Below are positions 56,390-64,000 of a stretch of DNA of 64,000 nt, in pieces. The notes under the pieces are model-generated. The model was not told the origin of the DNA. It did no database searches and saw only the letters and a list, made by a program, of their open reading frames with translations. A program made the translations under genes and the position numbers. How positions within the stretch are numbered: the first letter of the stretch is position 1; every line of letters starts with the position of its first letter. The stretch is from Streptomyces sp. ITFR-21. Its GTDB lineage: Bacteria; Actinomycetota; Actinomycetes; Streptomycetales; Streptomycetaceae. Where the stretch lies: NCBI RefSeq assembly GCF_031844685.1, contig NZ_CP134605.1, positions 1,769,501 to 1,833,500 of the forward strand. Reading direction: 5' to 3'.

Positions 56390-57418
56390 TCAGCCCCCGC
56401 TGGAGTTCGTCGGGGTGGATCCGTTGCCGAGCGTGGTGTTGTAGTCCGGTACGGCGTCGGCGGGCGGCGTGGTGCCGGACGGCGTGCCGCCGGGCGGACC
56501 GGACGGCGTGCCGCCCGGTTTCGCCGTGTTCCGGGGCCGGGCGGTGGCCGGCGGGGTGGGCCGGGGCGGCAGCACGCTGTCGCGCGGGTCGGTCCGCGGG
56601 CCCACCACGACCACGCCGACGATGTCCAGCCTGGTGAAGCTGACGAACGGCTGGACCTGCACGGTCTTGGTGAGGTTGCCGCCGGACGGGTCGATGCCCA
56701 CGATCCGGCCGACCGGCACGCCCGCCACGAACGGCTTGCCGGCCTCGGAGCCGAAGGTGACCAGCCGGTCGCCGTCGTGCACGTTGGCCTTGCCGTTGAG
56801 CAGCTGCACCCGCATCGGCCGGTTGCCCTGGCCGGTGGCGAAGCCCAGTTCCATGGACTTCTCCAGCCGGGTGCCGACGGTGAAGTCCGGGTCGTTGGCG
56901 AGCAGCACGGTGGAGGTGGAGGCTCCCACGGTGGTGACCCGGCCGACCAGTCCGTCGCCGTTGATGACGGTCATGTCCCGGGCGACGCCGTCGTCGCTGC
57001 CCGCGTCGATGGTGACCGTCCAGGAGAAGCCCTGGGCGGCTCCTATCGCGATGACCTGCGCGCCCTTGATGGTGTACCGGCCGGCGCCGGCCGTCCCGAG
57101 CATCCTGTCCAGCTCGGCGGCCCGGTTGCGGGTGATGTCCTTGCTGCCGAGCTGCTGCTTGAGCGCCGCGTTCTCCCGCTCCAGGCGGCTGATGGTGCCG
57201 TTGCGGTCGCCGGAGTGCTTCACCGCGTCCATGGCGTTGCCCACCGGGTCGACGGCGCCGGCGACGGCGTTCTCCACCGGGCCGAAGGCGGACTGCGCCG
57301 CCTGCCGGGGCCGGTCAAGGGGTGAGTTCTCACCGCCCCGGATATCCACGGTGATCAGCGCGAACGCGACCACCACCAGCAGTACCAGCAGCAGCCGGCT
57401 CTCCTTTGTGTCCCTCAC
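56390..57418 (-). CDS. mreC: Rod-shape-determining protein MreC
   Basis: The 342-residue protein has a membrane anchor (LLLVLLVVVAFALITVDI), a coiled coil (ISRLERENAALKQQLG) and two beta domains (VIAIGAAQGFSWTVTIDAGS, VLLANDPDFTVGTRLEKS, VQPFVSFTRLDIVGVVV), as in MreC. The tail is Pro/Thr/Gly-rich and disordered. It activates the RodA-PBP2 pair and bridges it to MreB. Start is GTG 57418 (GTGAGGGACACAAAG); mreD follows after 4 bases. Confidence 0.94.
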   Translation of the reverse strand: MRDTKESRLLLVLLVVVAFALITVDIRGGENSPLDRPRQAAQSAFGPVENAVAGAVDPVGNAMDAVKHSGDRNGTISRLERENAALKQQLGSKDITRNRAAELDRMLGTAGAGRYTIKGAQVIAIGAAQGFSWTVTIDAGSDDGVARDMTVINGDGLVGRVTTVGASTSTVLLANDPDFTVGTRLEKSMELGFATGQGNRPMRVQLLNGKANVHDGDRLVTFGSEAGKPFVAGVPVGRIVGIDPSGGNLTKTVQVQPFVSFTRLDIVGVVVVGPRTDPRDSVLPPRPTPPATARPRNTAKPGGTPSGPPGGTPSGTTPPADAVPDYNTTLGNGSTPTNSSGG

Positions 57419-57565
57419 GGGCGCCAGTCCGTGCCTTCCTCGTCGGACCCGCCGCCGCTGGGGGCACGGCCGGTCGGAACTAGTGTGCGTGTACGGCCGG
57501 TGGGGCGACGCGGGTCCGGCGCCCGGTCCGGCGGGGGTCGGCCGCGGGGCGTCGTCCGCGGGAGG

Positions 57566-58603
57566 TCATCTGCGGGGAGCGGCGTCGAGCACCTGCTGGA
57601 GCGCCTCGAACTCCTCGACGCACTTGCCGGCGCCGAGCGCCACGCAGTCCAGCGGGGACTCGGCGATGTGGATCGGCATGCCCGTCTCGTGCCGCAGCCG
57701 CTCGTCCAGGCCGCGGAGCAGGGCGCCGCCGCCGGCGAGCACGATGCCGCGGTCCATGATGTCGCCGGACAGTTCCGGCGGGCACTTGTCCAGGGTGGTC
57801 TTGACCGCGTCCACGATCGCGTTGACCGGTTCCTCGATGGCCTTGCGGACCTCGCCGGCCGAGATGACCACGGTCTTGGGGAGTCCGCTGACCAGGTCGC
57901 GGCCGCGGATCTCGGTGTGCTCCTCCTGCTTCGGCCGGGAGTCGAAGGCGGAGCCGATGGTCAGCTTGATCTGCTCGGCCGTGCGCTCGCCGAGCAGCAG
58001 GCTGTACTCCTTCTTGATGTGCTGGATGATCGCGTTGTCCAACTCGTCGCCGGCCACCCGGATGGACTGGGCGGTGACGATACCGCCGAGGCTGATCACC
58101 GCGACCTCGGTGGTGCCGCCGCCGATGTCCACCACCATGTTGCCGGTGGCCTCGTGCACGGGGAGCCCGGCGCCGATCGCGGCGGCCATCGGCTCCTCGA
58201 TGATGTGCACGGTACGGGCGCCGGCCTGGGTGGCGGCCTCGATCACCGCGCGGCGCTCCACGCCGGTGATGCCCGACGGCACGCACACCACGACCCGCGG
58301 GCGGACCATGTAGCGGCGGCGGTGGATTTTCAGGATGAAGTGGCGCAGCATGCGCTCGGTGATCTCGAAGTCGGCGATCACACCGTCTTTCAGCGGCCGG
58401 ACCGCCACGATGTTGCCCGGGGTGCGGCCGATCATCTTCTTCGCCTCGGAGCCGACCGCGAGGATGCCACCGGTGTTGGTGTTGACCGCCACGACTGACG
58501 GCTCGTTCAGGACGATCCCGCGGCCCCTGACGTACACCAGCGTGTTGGCGGTCCCGAGGTCGACAGCCATATCACGGCCGATGAACGACATGTTGTTCGC
58601 CAT
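57566..58603 (-). CDS. mreB: Actin-like rod-shape protein MreB
   Basis: MreB filaments guide wall synthesis; in Streptomyces they matter in sporulation rather than tip growth. The 345-residue protein has the actin-fold nucleotide motifs [53 protein letters not shown] and [15 protein letters not shown]. The start is ATG 58603 ([11 protein letters not shown]); a longer frame reaching 59128 has an unrelated front. It heads the mreBCD-mrdA-rodA operon. Confidence 0.98.
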   Translation of the reverse strand: MANNMSFIGRDMAVDLGTANTLVYVRGRGIVLNEPSVVAVNTNTGGILAVGSEAKKMIGRTPGNIVAVRPLKDGVIADFEITERMLRHFILKIHRRRYMVRPRVVVCVPSGITGVERRAVIEAATQAGARTVHIIEEPMAAAIGAGLPVHEATGNMVVDIGGGTTEVAVISLGGIVTAQSIRVAGDELDNAIIQHIKKEYSLLLGERTAEQIKLTIGSAFDSRPKQEEHTEIRGRDLVSGLPKTVVISAGEVRKAIEEPVNAIVDAVKTTLDKCPPELSGDIMDRGIVLAGGGALLRGLDERLRHETGMPIHIAESPLDCVALGAGKCVEEFEALQQVLDAAPRR

Positions 58604-58806
58604 GTGGATACGTCTGGCCTTCCCGAGCTTGAGCGGAGATTCCATCGTAGTCGCGCCCGACCGGGCACACGGTCGGGGTGCCGACGTCATCGAGGGTTCC
58701 GACGTCATTGTCATCAGAACACACAGCGGACCTCGGTAATGGTGACGCCGTGTCGGAGTGATTGGTTCCCGATGGCCCTCGGCACATGCCCGGCCGGGAC
58801 GGGTGG

Positions 58807-59220
58807 CTAGGCCAGACCGGGGAAGAAGAGTTTGATCTCGCGTTCGGCGGACTGCTCGGAGTCCGAGGCGTGCACCAGGTTCTCCCGCACGACGGTGCCG
58901 AAATCCCCCCGGATGGAGCCGGGTGCCGCGGCGATCGGGTCGGTCGGTCCGGCCAGCGCGCGCACGCCCTCGACCACCCGCTCGCCCTCGACGACCAGCG
59001 CGACGGTGGGACCCGACGCCATGAAACCCATCAGGGGTTCGTAGAACGGCTTGCCAACGTGCTCGGCGTAATGCTGTTCCAGGGTGGCTCGGTCCAGGGT
59101 GCGCAGTTCCAGCGCACCGATCGTCCATCCGGCCTTGCGTTCGATGCGGCTGAGGAGTTCACCGATCAGACCGCGGCGAACGGCGTCCGGCTTGAAAAGG
59201 ACGAGGGTGCGCTGGGACAC
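58807..59220 (-). CDS. ndk: Nucleoside diphosphate kinase
   Basis: Ndk moves phosphate between nucleoside di- and triphosphates through a phospho-His. The 137-residue protein has [39 protein letters not shown] and the catalytic-His segment in [18 protein letters not shown] (His of NLVHASDS). GTG start at 59220. Between folC/DUF4233 and mreB, as usual for Streptomyces. Confidence 0.98.
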   Translation of the reverse strand: MSQRTLVLFKPDAVRRGLIGELLSRIERKAGWTIGALELRTLDRATLEQHYAEHVGKPFYEPLMGFMASGPTVALVVEGERVVEGVRALAGPTDPIAAAPGSIRGDFGTVVRENLVHASDSEQSAEREIKLFFPGLA

Positions 59221-59277
59221 GATACGGCTCCTGAGGCGTAAGACACGTGCGGGTGTGCGTACGGGCGAGCCTATCCG

Positions 59278-59613
59278 TCACGCGGCGGGGGCCGTATGGC
59301 GGGCCCGGATCTCGTCGATCTTGCGGCCGTAGTGGATCGACGCCCACCACAGGGCGGCGAAGATCACCCCGAGGACGAACATCGTACCGACCACGAAGCC
59401 GCTCGCGATCAGGCCGATCTGCAGCGCCCAGCCGACCGCCAGCGCTCCCGGCCGGGTGACGGCGCCGCACAGCAGCACGCACAGCGCCATGGCAGCGCCG
59501 CACACCGCCCACACCGTGCCCTGGGACAGGTCGGGGTGCTTCATCGCGACCAGTCCGGCGAAGCCGATGACGAAGAACTCGCCGATCAGCGTGCTCGAAC
59601 ACAGTGTCCGCAT
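59278..59613 (-). CDS. DUF4233 membrane protein
   Basis: A 111-residue protein with three or four transmembrane helices (LIGEFFVIGFAGLVAM, VWAVCGAAMALCVLLCG, LAVGWALQIGLIASGFVVGTMFVLGVIFAALWW region). Family DUF4233 lies between folC and ndk in actinobacteria; function unknown. It ends RHTAPAA. The LQIGL-x6-VVGTMFVLG block is characteristic. Start ATG 59613, co-directional with folC. Confidence 0.9.
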   Translation of the reverse strand: MRTLCSSTLIGEFFVIGFAGLVAMKHPDLSQGTVWAVCGAAMALCVLLCGAVTRPGALAVGWALQIGLIASGFVVGTMFVLGVIFAALWWASIHYGRKIDEIRARHTAPAA

Positions 59614-59684
59614 GGCCTGGGCCCCTTCTTCTCACGTTGCACTATCGGTCGCTGCCCGGTGTTGCCGCGCGTTGCCGCGGCCCG

Positions 59685-61304
59685 TCACGGCCGCTTGCGG
59701 CCCAGCAGCAGCCGGGCTTCGCCGACGGTGACGACCGACCCGGTGACCAGTACGCCGGCCCCGGCGTACTCGCCCTCGTCCTCCGCCAGGGTGATGGCCG
59801 CCTCCAGCGCGTCGTCCAACCGCGGCTCGACCTGCACCCGGTCGCCGCCGAACACCTCGACGGCGAGGGCCGCCAGCGCGTCCACGTCCATCGAGCGCGG
59901 CGTGGAGTTGCGGGTGACGACGACTTCGGCGAAGACCGGTTCGAACGCCTCCAGCAGGCCGCGGACGTCCTTGTCGCCGCTGGGGGCGACGACGCCCACC
60001 AGGTGGCTGAAGGCGAAGGCCTCGCCGACGGCGGCGGCCGCGGCCAGCGCGCCGCCCGGGTTGTGCGCGGCGTCCAGCACCACGGTGGGGCTGCGGCGGA
60101 TTACTTCGAGCCGGCCGGGCGAGGTGACCGCGGCGAACGCGGCCCGCACGGTGTCCATGTCCAGGGTCCGCCGGTGCAGCCGGCCGATGCCGAAGAACGC
60201 CTCGACGGCGGCCAGCGCGAGGGCCGCGTTGTGCGCCTGGTGCTCGCCGTGCAGCGGCAGGAAGACCTGCCCGTACTCACCGCCGAGGCCGCGCAGCGTC
60301 AGCAACTGGCCGCCGACGGCGACCTCGCGGTGCAGCACGCCGAACTCCAGGCCCTCCCTGGCCACCGTGGCGCCGGTCCCGGCGGCCCGCTCCAGCAGCA
60401 CCTTCGCCGCGTCGGCGGGCTGCTGGGCGAGGACCGCGGTGGCGTCCTTCTTGATGATCCCGGCCTTCTCCAGCGCGATGGCGGCGGTGCTGTCGCCGAG
60501 CAGCCGGGTGTGGTCCAGCGAGATCGGGGTGACCACGGCGACCTGGCCGTCGACCACGTTGGTGGCGTCCCAGGTGCCGCCGAGGCCCACCTCGACCACG
60601 GCCACGTCCACCGGCGCGTCGGCGAAGGCCGCGAGGGCCATACCGGTGAGCACCTCGAAGAAGGACAGCCGGTACGGCTGGCTGCCGTCGACCAGGCCGA
60701 GGTAGGGCTGGAGGTCGCGGTAGGTCTCGATGAAGCGCTCGGCGCTGATCGGGGTGCCGTCCAGGCTGATCCGCTCGGTGACGGACTGGACGTGCGGGCT
60801 GGTGTAGCGGCCGGTGCGCAACGCGAAGGCGAGCAGCAGCCGTTCGATCATCCGGGCGGTACTGGTCTTGCCGTTGGTACCGGTGATGTGGATCGCCGGG
60901 TACGCGCGCTGCGGGTCGCCGAGGACGTCCATCAGCGCGGTGATCCGGTCGAGCGACGGTTCCAGCCGCGTCTCGGGCCAGCGGTCGAGCAGCTCCTGCT
61001 CGACCGCACGCAGCTCCCGGTCGAGCGCGGGGTCCGCGGGCCGGGACGGCACGTCGTCCTCGGGCGCGGCCGGGGCGACCTGGGTGCGCAGGGTGCGGCT
61101 GCCCGCCTCGATGACGGCCATGTCGGCCTCGCGGAGCGGCTCCCCGGCGCTCTCGCCACCGACGTCGCCGCCGTCGCCGGCCGGGTGACGGGCGGTGTCG
61201 CGGTCGGCGCGGCCGGCCTCGTGGGCCTCGTCGGCCGGATCGCGGCGGAAGTCGTCCGGGAGGTCGTCGTCGTACGGCCGGTCACCCGGGAGGTTGTCGC
61301 TCAC
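59685..61304 (-). CDS. folC: Bifunctional folylpolyglutamate synthase / dihydrofolate synthase
   Basis: FolC adds glutamate to dihydropteroate and then further glutamates to folates. The 539-residue protein has a 90-residue acidic, disordered front (typical in Streptomyces), then the ATP site HITGTNGKTSTARMIE, TSPHVQSVTERI, VEVGLGGTWDATNVV and the second-domain VVLDAAHNPGG. GTG 61304 gives MSDNLPGD. Between valS and DUF4233, the conserved order. Confidence 0.96.
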   Translation of the reverse strand: MSDNLPGDRPYDDDLPDDFRRDPADEAHEAGRADRDTARHPAGDGGDVGGESAGEPLREADMAVIEAGSRTLRTQVAPAAPEDDVPSRPADPALDRELRAVEQELLDRWPETRLEPSLDRITALMDVLGDPQRAYPAIHITGTNGKTSTARMIERLLLAFALRTGRYTSPHVQSVTERISLDGTPISAERFIETYRDLQPYLGLVDGSQPYRLSFFEVLTGMALAAFADAPVDVAVVEVGLGGTWDATNVVDGQVAVVTPISLDHTRLLGDSTAAIALEKAGIIKKDATAVLAQQPADAAKVLLERAAGTGATVAREGLEFGVLHREVAVGGQLLTLRGLGGEYGQVFLPLHGEHQAHNAALALAAVEAFFGIGRLHRRTLDMDTVRAAFAAVTSPGRLEVIRRSPTVVLDAAHNPGGALAAAAAVGEAFAFSHLVGVVAPSGDKDVRGLLEAFEPVFAEVVVTRNSTPRSMDVDALAALAVEVFGGDRVQVEPRLDDALEAAITLAEDEGEYAGAGVLVTGSVVTVGEARLLLGRKRP

Positions 61305-61322
61305 GCCGCCCAGTCTACGGAA

Positions 61323-61350
61323 CGGGCCCGGACCGCATGGTCCGGGCCCG
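61323..61350. terminator. Hairpin terminator between valS and folC
   Basis: Perfect 12-bp arms CGGGCCCGGACC (61323-61334) and GGTCCGGGCCCG (61339-61350) with loop GCAT. It lies downstream of valS and just 18 bases before the folC start, so it may act as an attenuating structure as well as a terminator. No U-tract. Confidence 0.75.
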
Positions 61351-61464
61351 TCGGGGGCGCGGGTGCCCGGCGCCTTCCGGGAGGCCGGCCGGGGCGCGGG
61401 ACGACGGGACGGCGGGCGCGGAGGCGCCGTGCGGAGGGGCCGCCGGGCCGCCGGACGGCGTCCG

Positions 61465-64000
61465 CTACGCCTGCGGGAGCGCCGCGAGCTGCGCGCCGAT
61501 CCGGGCGATGTCCGCCTCGGCCGTCGCCAGCCGGGCCCGGATGCCGGTCACCACCGGCTCGGGCGCCTTCGCCAGGAACCCTTCGTTGCCGAGCTTCCGG
61601 CCCGCCTGTTCCTTCTCCTTCTCGGCCAGGCCCAGGTCCTTGGTGAGCCGCCTGCGCTCGGCGGCCACGTCGATGGTCCCGGACAGGTCCAGCGCCACGG
61701 TGGCCCCGGCCACCGGGAGCGTGGCGGTGGCGTGGAAGCCCTCGCCGGCCGGCTGGAGCCGCAGCAGCTGCCGGATCGCGTCCTCGTGCGGCGCCAGCGC
61801 GGTGCCGTCCAGGGTGAGCAGTGCCGGGACCCGCTGGCCGGGCTGCAGGCCCTGGTCGGAGCGGAACCGGCGGACCTCGGTGACGACCCGCTGGACCTCG
61901 GCGATCTCCGCCTCGGCCGCCTTGTCCCGGAAGCCGCTGTCCTGCGGCCAGTCCGCGACCACCAGCGACTCCCTGCCGGTGAGCGTGGTCCACAGCGTCT
62001 CGGTGACGAACGGCACGATCGGGTGCAGCAGCCGCAGCACCACGTCCAGCACCTCGCCGAGCACCCGGCCGGAGACCCTGGCGGGCTCGCCGCCCTGGAG
62101 GAAGACGGTCTTGGACAGCTCGACGTACCAGTCGAAGACCTCGTCCCAGGCGAAGTGGTACAGCGTGTCGCTCAGCTTCGCGAACTGGAAGTCGTCGTAG
62201 AGCGCGTCCGCCTCGGCGACGACCGTGTTCAGCCGGGACAGGATCCACCGGTCGATCGCGGCCAGCTCCTCCTCGGCGTGCAGCGGGCCCTCGACGGTGG
62301 CGCCGTTCATCAGCGCGAACCGGGTGGCGTTCCAGATCTTGTTGGCGAAGTTGCGGGACGCCTGCACCCAGTCCTCGCCGATCGGCACGTCCGCGCCGGG
62401 GTTGGCGCCGCGGGCCAGGGTGAAGCGCACCGCGTCGGAGCCGTAGGCGTCCATCCAGTCCAGCGGGTCGACCGAGTTGGGGTTGGACTTGGACATCTTC
62501 TTGCCGAACTCGTCGCGGACCAGGCCGGTCAGCGCGATGGTGTGGAAGGGCGCGACGCCGTCCATCACGTAGAGGCCGAACATCATCATCCGGGCGACCC
62601 AGAAGAAGATGATGTCGTGGCCGGTCAGCAGCACGTCGGTCGGGTAGAACTTCTCCAGCTCCGGCGTCTGTTCGGGCCAGCCCAGGGTGGAGAACGGCCA
62701 CAGCCCGGAGGAGAACCAGGTGTCCAGGACGTCGGAGTCCTGGGTCCAGCCCTCGCCGGGGGCGGGGTCGTCGGGTCCGACGCAGATCTGCTCGCCGTCC
62801 GGGCCATACCAGACCGGGATGCGGTGGCCCCACCACAGCTGCCGCGAGATGCACCAGTCGTGCATGTTGTCGACCCAGTCGAAGTACCGCTTGGCCAGCT
62901 CCGGCGGGTGGATCCGCACCCGGCCGTCGCGGACCGCGTCACCGGACGCCTTCGCCAGCGGGGCGACCTTGACCCACCACTGGAGCGACAGCCGCGGCTC
63001 GACGGTGGTCCTGCAGCGCGAGCAGTGCCCGACGGAGTGGACGTACGGGCGCTTCTCGGCGACCACCCGGCCCTGCTCGCGCAGCGCCTCGACGATCGCC
63101 GAGCGCGCCTCGAAGCGGTCCAGCCCCTGGAAGGGGCCGGGGACGGTGATGACGGCGCGCTCGTCCATGACGGTGAGCGACTCCAGGCCGTGCCGGCGGC
63201 CGATGGCGAAGTCGTTCGGGTCGTGGGCGGGCGTCACCTTGACCGCGCCGGTGCCGAACCCGGGGTCGACATGGGTGTCGGCGACGACCGGGATCGTGCG
63301 GTCGGTGAGCGGCAGCTTGATCCGCCTGCCGACCAGGTGGGCGTAGCGCTCGTCGTCGGGGTGCACCGCGACCGCGGTGTCGCCGAGCATGGTCTCGACC
63401 CGGGTGGTCGCGACCACGACGGACTCCTCGCCGTCGCCGTAGCGCAGCGAGACCAGCTCACCCTCGTCGTCCTGGTAGTCCACCTCGATGTCGGAGATGG
63501 CCGTCAGACAGCGCGGACACCAGTTGATGATCCGCTCGGCGCGGTAGATCAGCTCGTCGTCGTAGAGCTTCTTGAAGATGGTCTGGACCGCGCGGGACAG
63601 GCCCTCGTCCATCGTGAAGCGCTCGCGTGACCAGTCGACGCCGTCGCCGAGGCGGCGCATCTGGCCCAGGATCCGGCCGCCGTACTCTTCCTTCCACTGC
63701 CAGACCCGCTCGACGAACGCCTCCCGGCCGATGTCCTGCCGGGACTTCCCCTCGTCGGCGAGCTGCTGCTCGACCTTGTTCTGGGTGGCGATGCCGGCGT
63801 GGTCCATGCCGGGCAGCCAAAGGGACTCGTAGCCCTGCATGCGCTTGCGGCGGGTGAGGGCGTCCATCAGTGTGTGCTGGAAGGCGTGCCCGAGGTGCAG
63901 CGTGCCGGTGACGTTCGGCGGCGGGATGACGATGGTGTACGGCGGCTTGCCGCTCTTCGCGTCGGCCTCGAAGTACCCCCGCTCCACCCAGCGCCCGTAC
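61465..64000 (-). CDS. valS: Valyl-tRNA synthetase (partial, N-terminus outside window)
   Basis: ValS charges tRNA-Val and edits threonine mischarging. About 844 residues are visible: [20 protein letters not shown] with the HIGH site (HLGH), the CP1 editing domain ([16 protein letters not shown]), [15 protein letters not shown], the KMSKS loop ([17 protein letters not shown]), the anticodon-binding domain and a C-terminal coiled-coil arm that sits on tRNA ([20 protein letters not shown]). The frame is open to the right edge (…[11 protein letters not shown]), so only the first few dozen residues are missing. Confidence 0.98.
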   Translation of the reverse strand, partial: YGRWVERGYFEADAKSGKPPYTIVIPPPNVTGTLHLGHAFQHTLMDALTRRKRMQGYESLWLPGMDHAGIATQNKVEQQLADEGKSRQDIGREAFVERVWQWKEEYGGRILGQMRRLGDGVDWSRERFTMDEGLSRAVQTIFKKLYDDELIYRAERIINWCPRCLTAISDIEVDYQDDEGELVSLRYGDGEESVVVATTRVETMLGDTAVAVHPDDERYAHLVGRRIKLPLTDRTIPVVADTHVDPGFGTGAVKVTPAHDPNDFAIGRRHGLESLTVMDERAVITVPGPFQGLDRFEARSAIVEALREQGRVVAEKRPYVHSVGHCSRCRTTVEPRLSLQWWVKVAPLAKASGDAVRDGRVRIHPPELAKRYFDWVDNMHDWCISRQLWWGHRIPVWYGPDGEQICVGPDDPAPGEGWTQDSDVLDTWFSSGLWPFSTLGWPEQTPELEKFYPTDVLLTGHDIIFFWVARMMMFGLYVMDGVAPFHTIALTGLVRDEFGKKMSKSNPNSVDPLDWMDAYGSDAVRFTLARGANPGADVPIGEDWVQASRNFANKIWNATRFALMNGATVEGPLHAEEELAAIDRWILSRLNTVVAEADALYDDFQFAKLSDTLYHFAWDEVFDWYVELSKTVFLQGGEPARVSGRVLGEVLDVVLRLLHPIVPFVTETLWTTLTGRESLVVADWPQDSGFRDKAAEAEIAEVQRVVTEVRRFRSDQGLQPGQRVPALLTLDGTALAPHEDAIRQLLRLQPAGEGFHATATLPVAGATVALDLSGTIDVAAERRRLTKDLGLAEKEKEQAGRKLGNEGFLAKAPEPVVTGIRARLATAEADIARIGAQLAALPQA

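Overview
The window comes from a high-GC actinobacterium, almost certainly Streptomyces or a close relative. Codons end mostly in G or C, GTG/TTG/CTG starts are common, and the backbone follows the Streptomyces core order: leuS, histidine phosphatase, rsfS, LCP protein, nadD, proA, proB, obg, rpmA, rplU, RNase E/G, TIGR03936, rodA, mrdA, mreD, mreC, mreB, ndk, DUF4233, folC, valS. DegV is cut at the left edge and valS at the right edge.

Layout. 1-4.8 kb: DegV, a membrane protein and leuS with a candidate attenuator leader. 4.8-6.8 kb: a secreted S53 protease. 7.35-11.1 kb: an accessory four-gene run on the minus strand (P-loop thymidylate-kinase-like protein, B12-dependent radical SAM enzyme, AlkZ/YcaQ-like winged-helix protein, MazG-like pyrophosphohydrolase). 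11.4-13.0 kb: a decayed mobile region with a GntR fragment, an intact IS5-type insertion sequence with terminal repeats and a target duplication, and the C-terminal remnant of a large serine recombinase, ending at a tRNA-Ala(GGC). 13.1-16.5 kb: a segment bracketed by two near-identical tRNA-Ala copies, holding an Old Yellow Enzyme plus an MFS transporter and an MmyB-type regulator that have both lost their N-termini at one junction. 16.6-26.7 kb: housekeeping genes through proB. 26.9-35.5 kb: cell-surface genes (galU, a GT2/CDP-glycerol glycerophosphotransferase fusion, a GT4, an acyltransferase-3 and a second GT2), which read as a wall teichoic acid or related glycopolymer locus. 35.8-48.2 kb: obg, rpmA, rplU, an unusually long repeat-flanked RNase E/G, TIGR03936, a repeat-built membrane protein, a GNAT protein and TIGR03960 on the opposite strand. 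48.3-52.2 kb: a secreted Ig-like protein and a CYTH/beta-helix glycanase chimera with a poly-C frameshift. 52.3-64 kb: the rod-complex cluster rodA-mrdA-mreDCB, then ndk, DUF4233, folC and valS.

How it fits together. Most genes serve translation and its quality control (leuS, valS, rsfS, obg, rpmA, rplU, RNase E/G), proline, NAD and folate metabolism, and wall growth (mre/mrd cluster, LCP protein, teichoic-type glycosyltransferases). The most speculative part is the 7.35-11.1 kb operon: nucleotide enzymes beside a B12 radical SAM enzyme and an AlkZ-like protein, in a genomic island scarred by recombinase, IS and regulator remnants. Several loci show recent rearrangement (two truncation junctions, an IS, a frameshift, tandem repeats). 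Functions come from reading motifs only; no searches were run.
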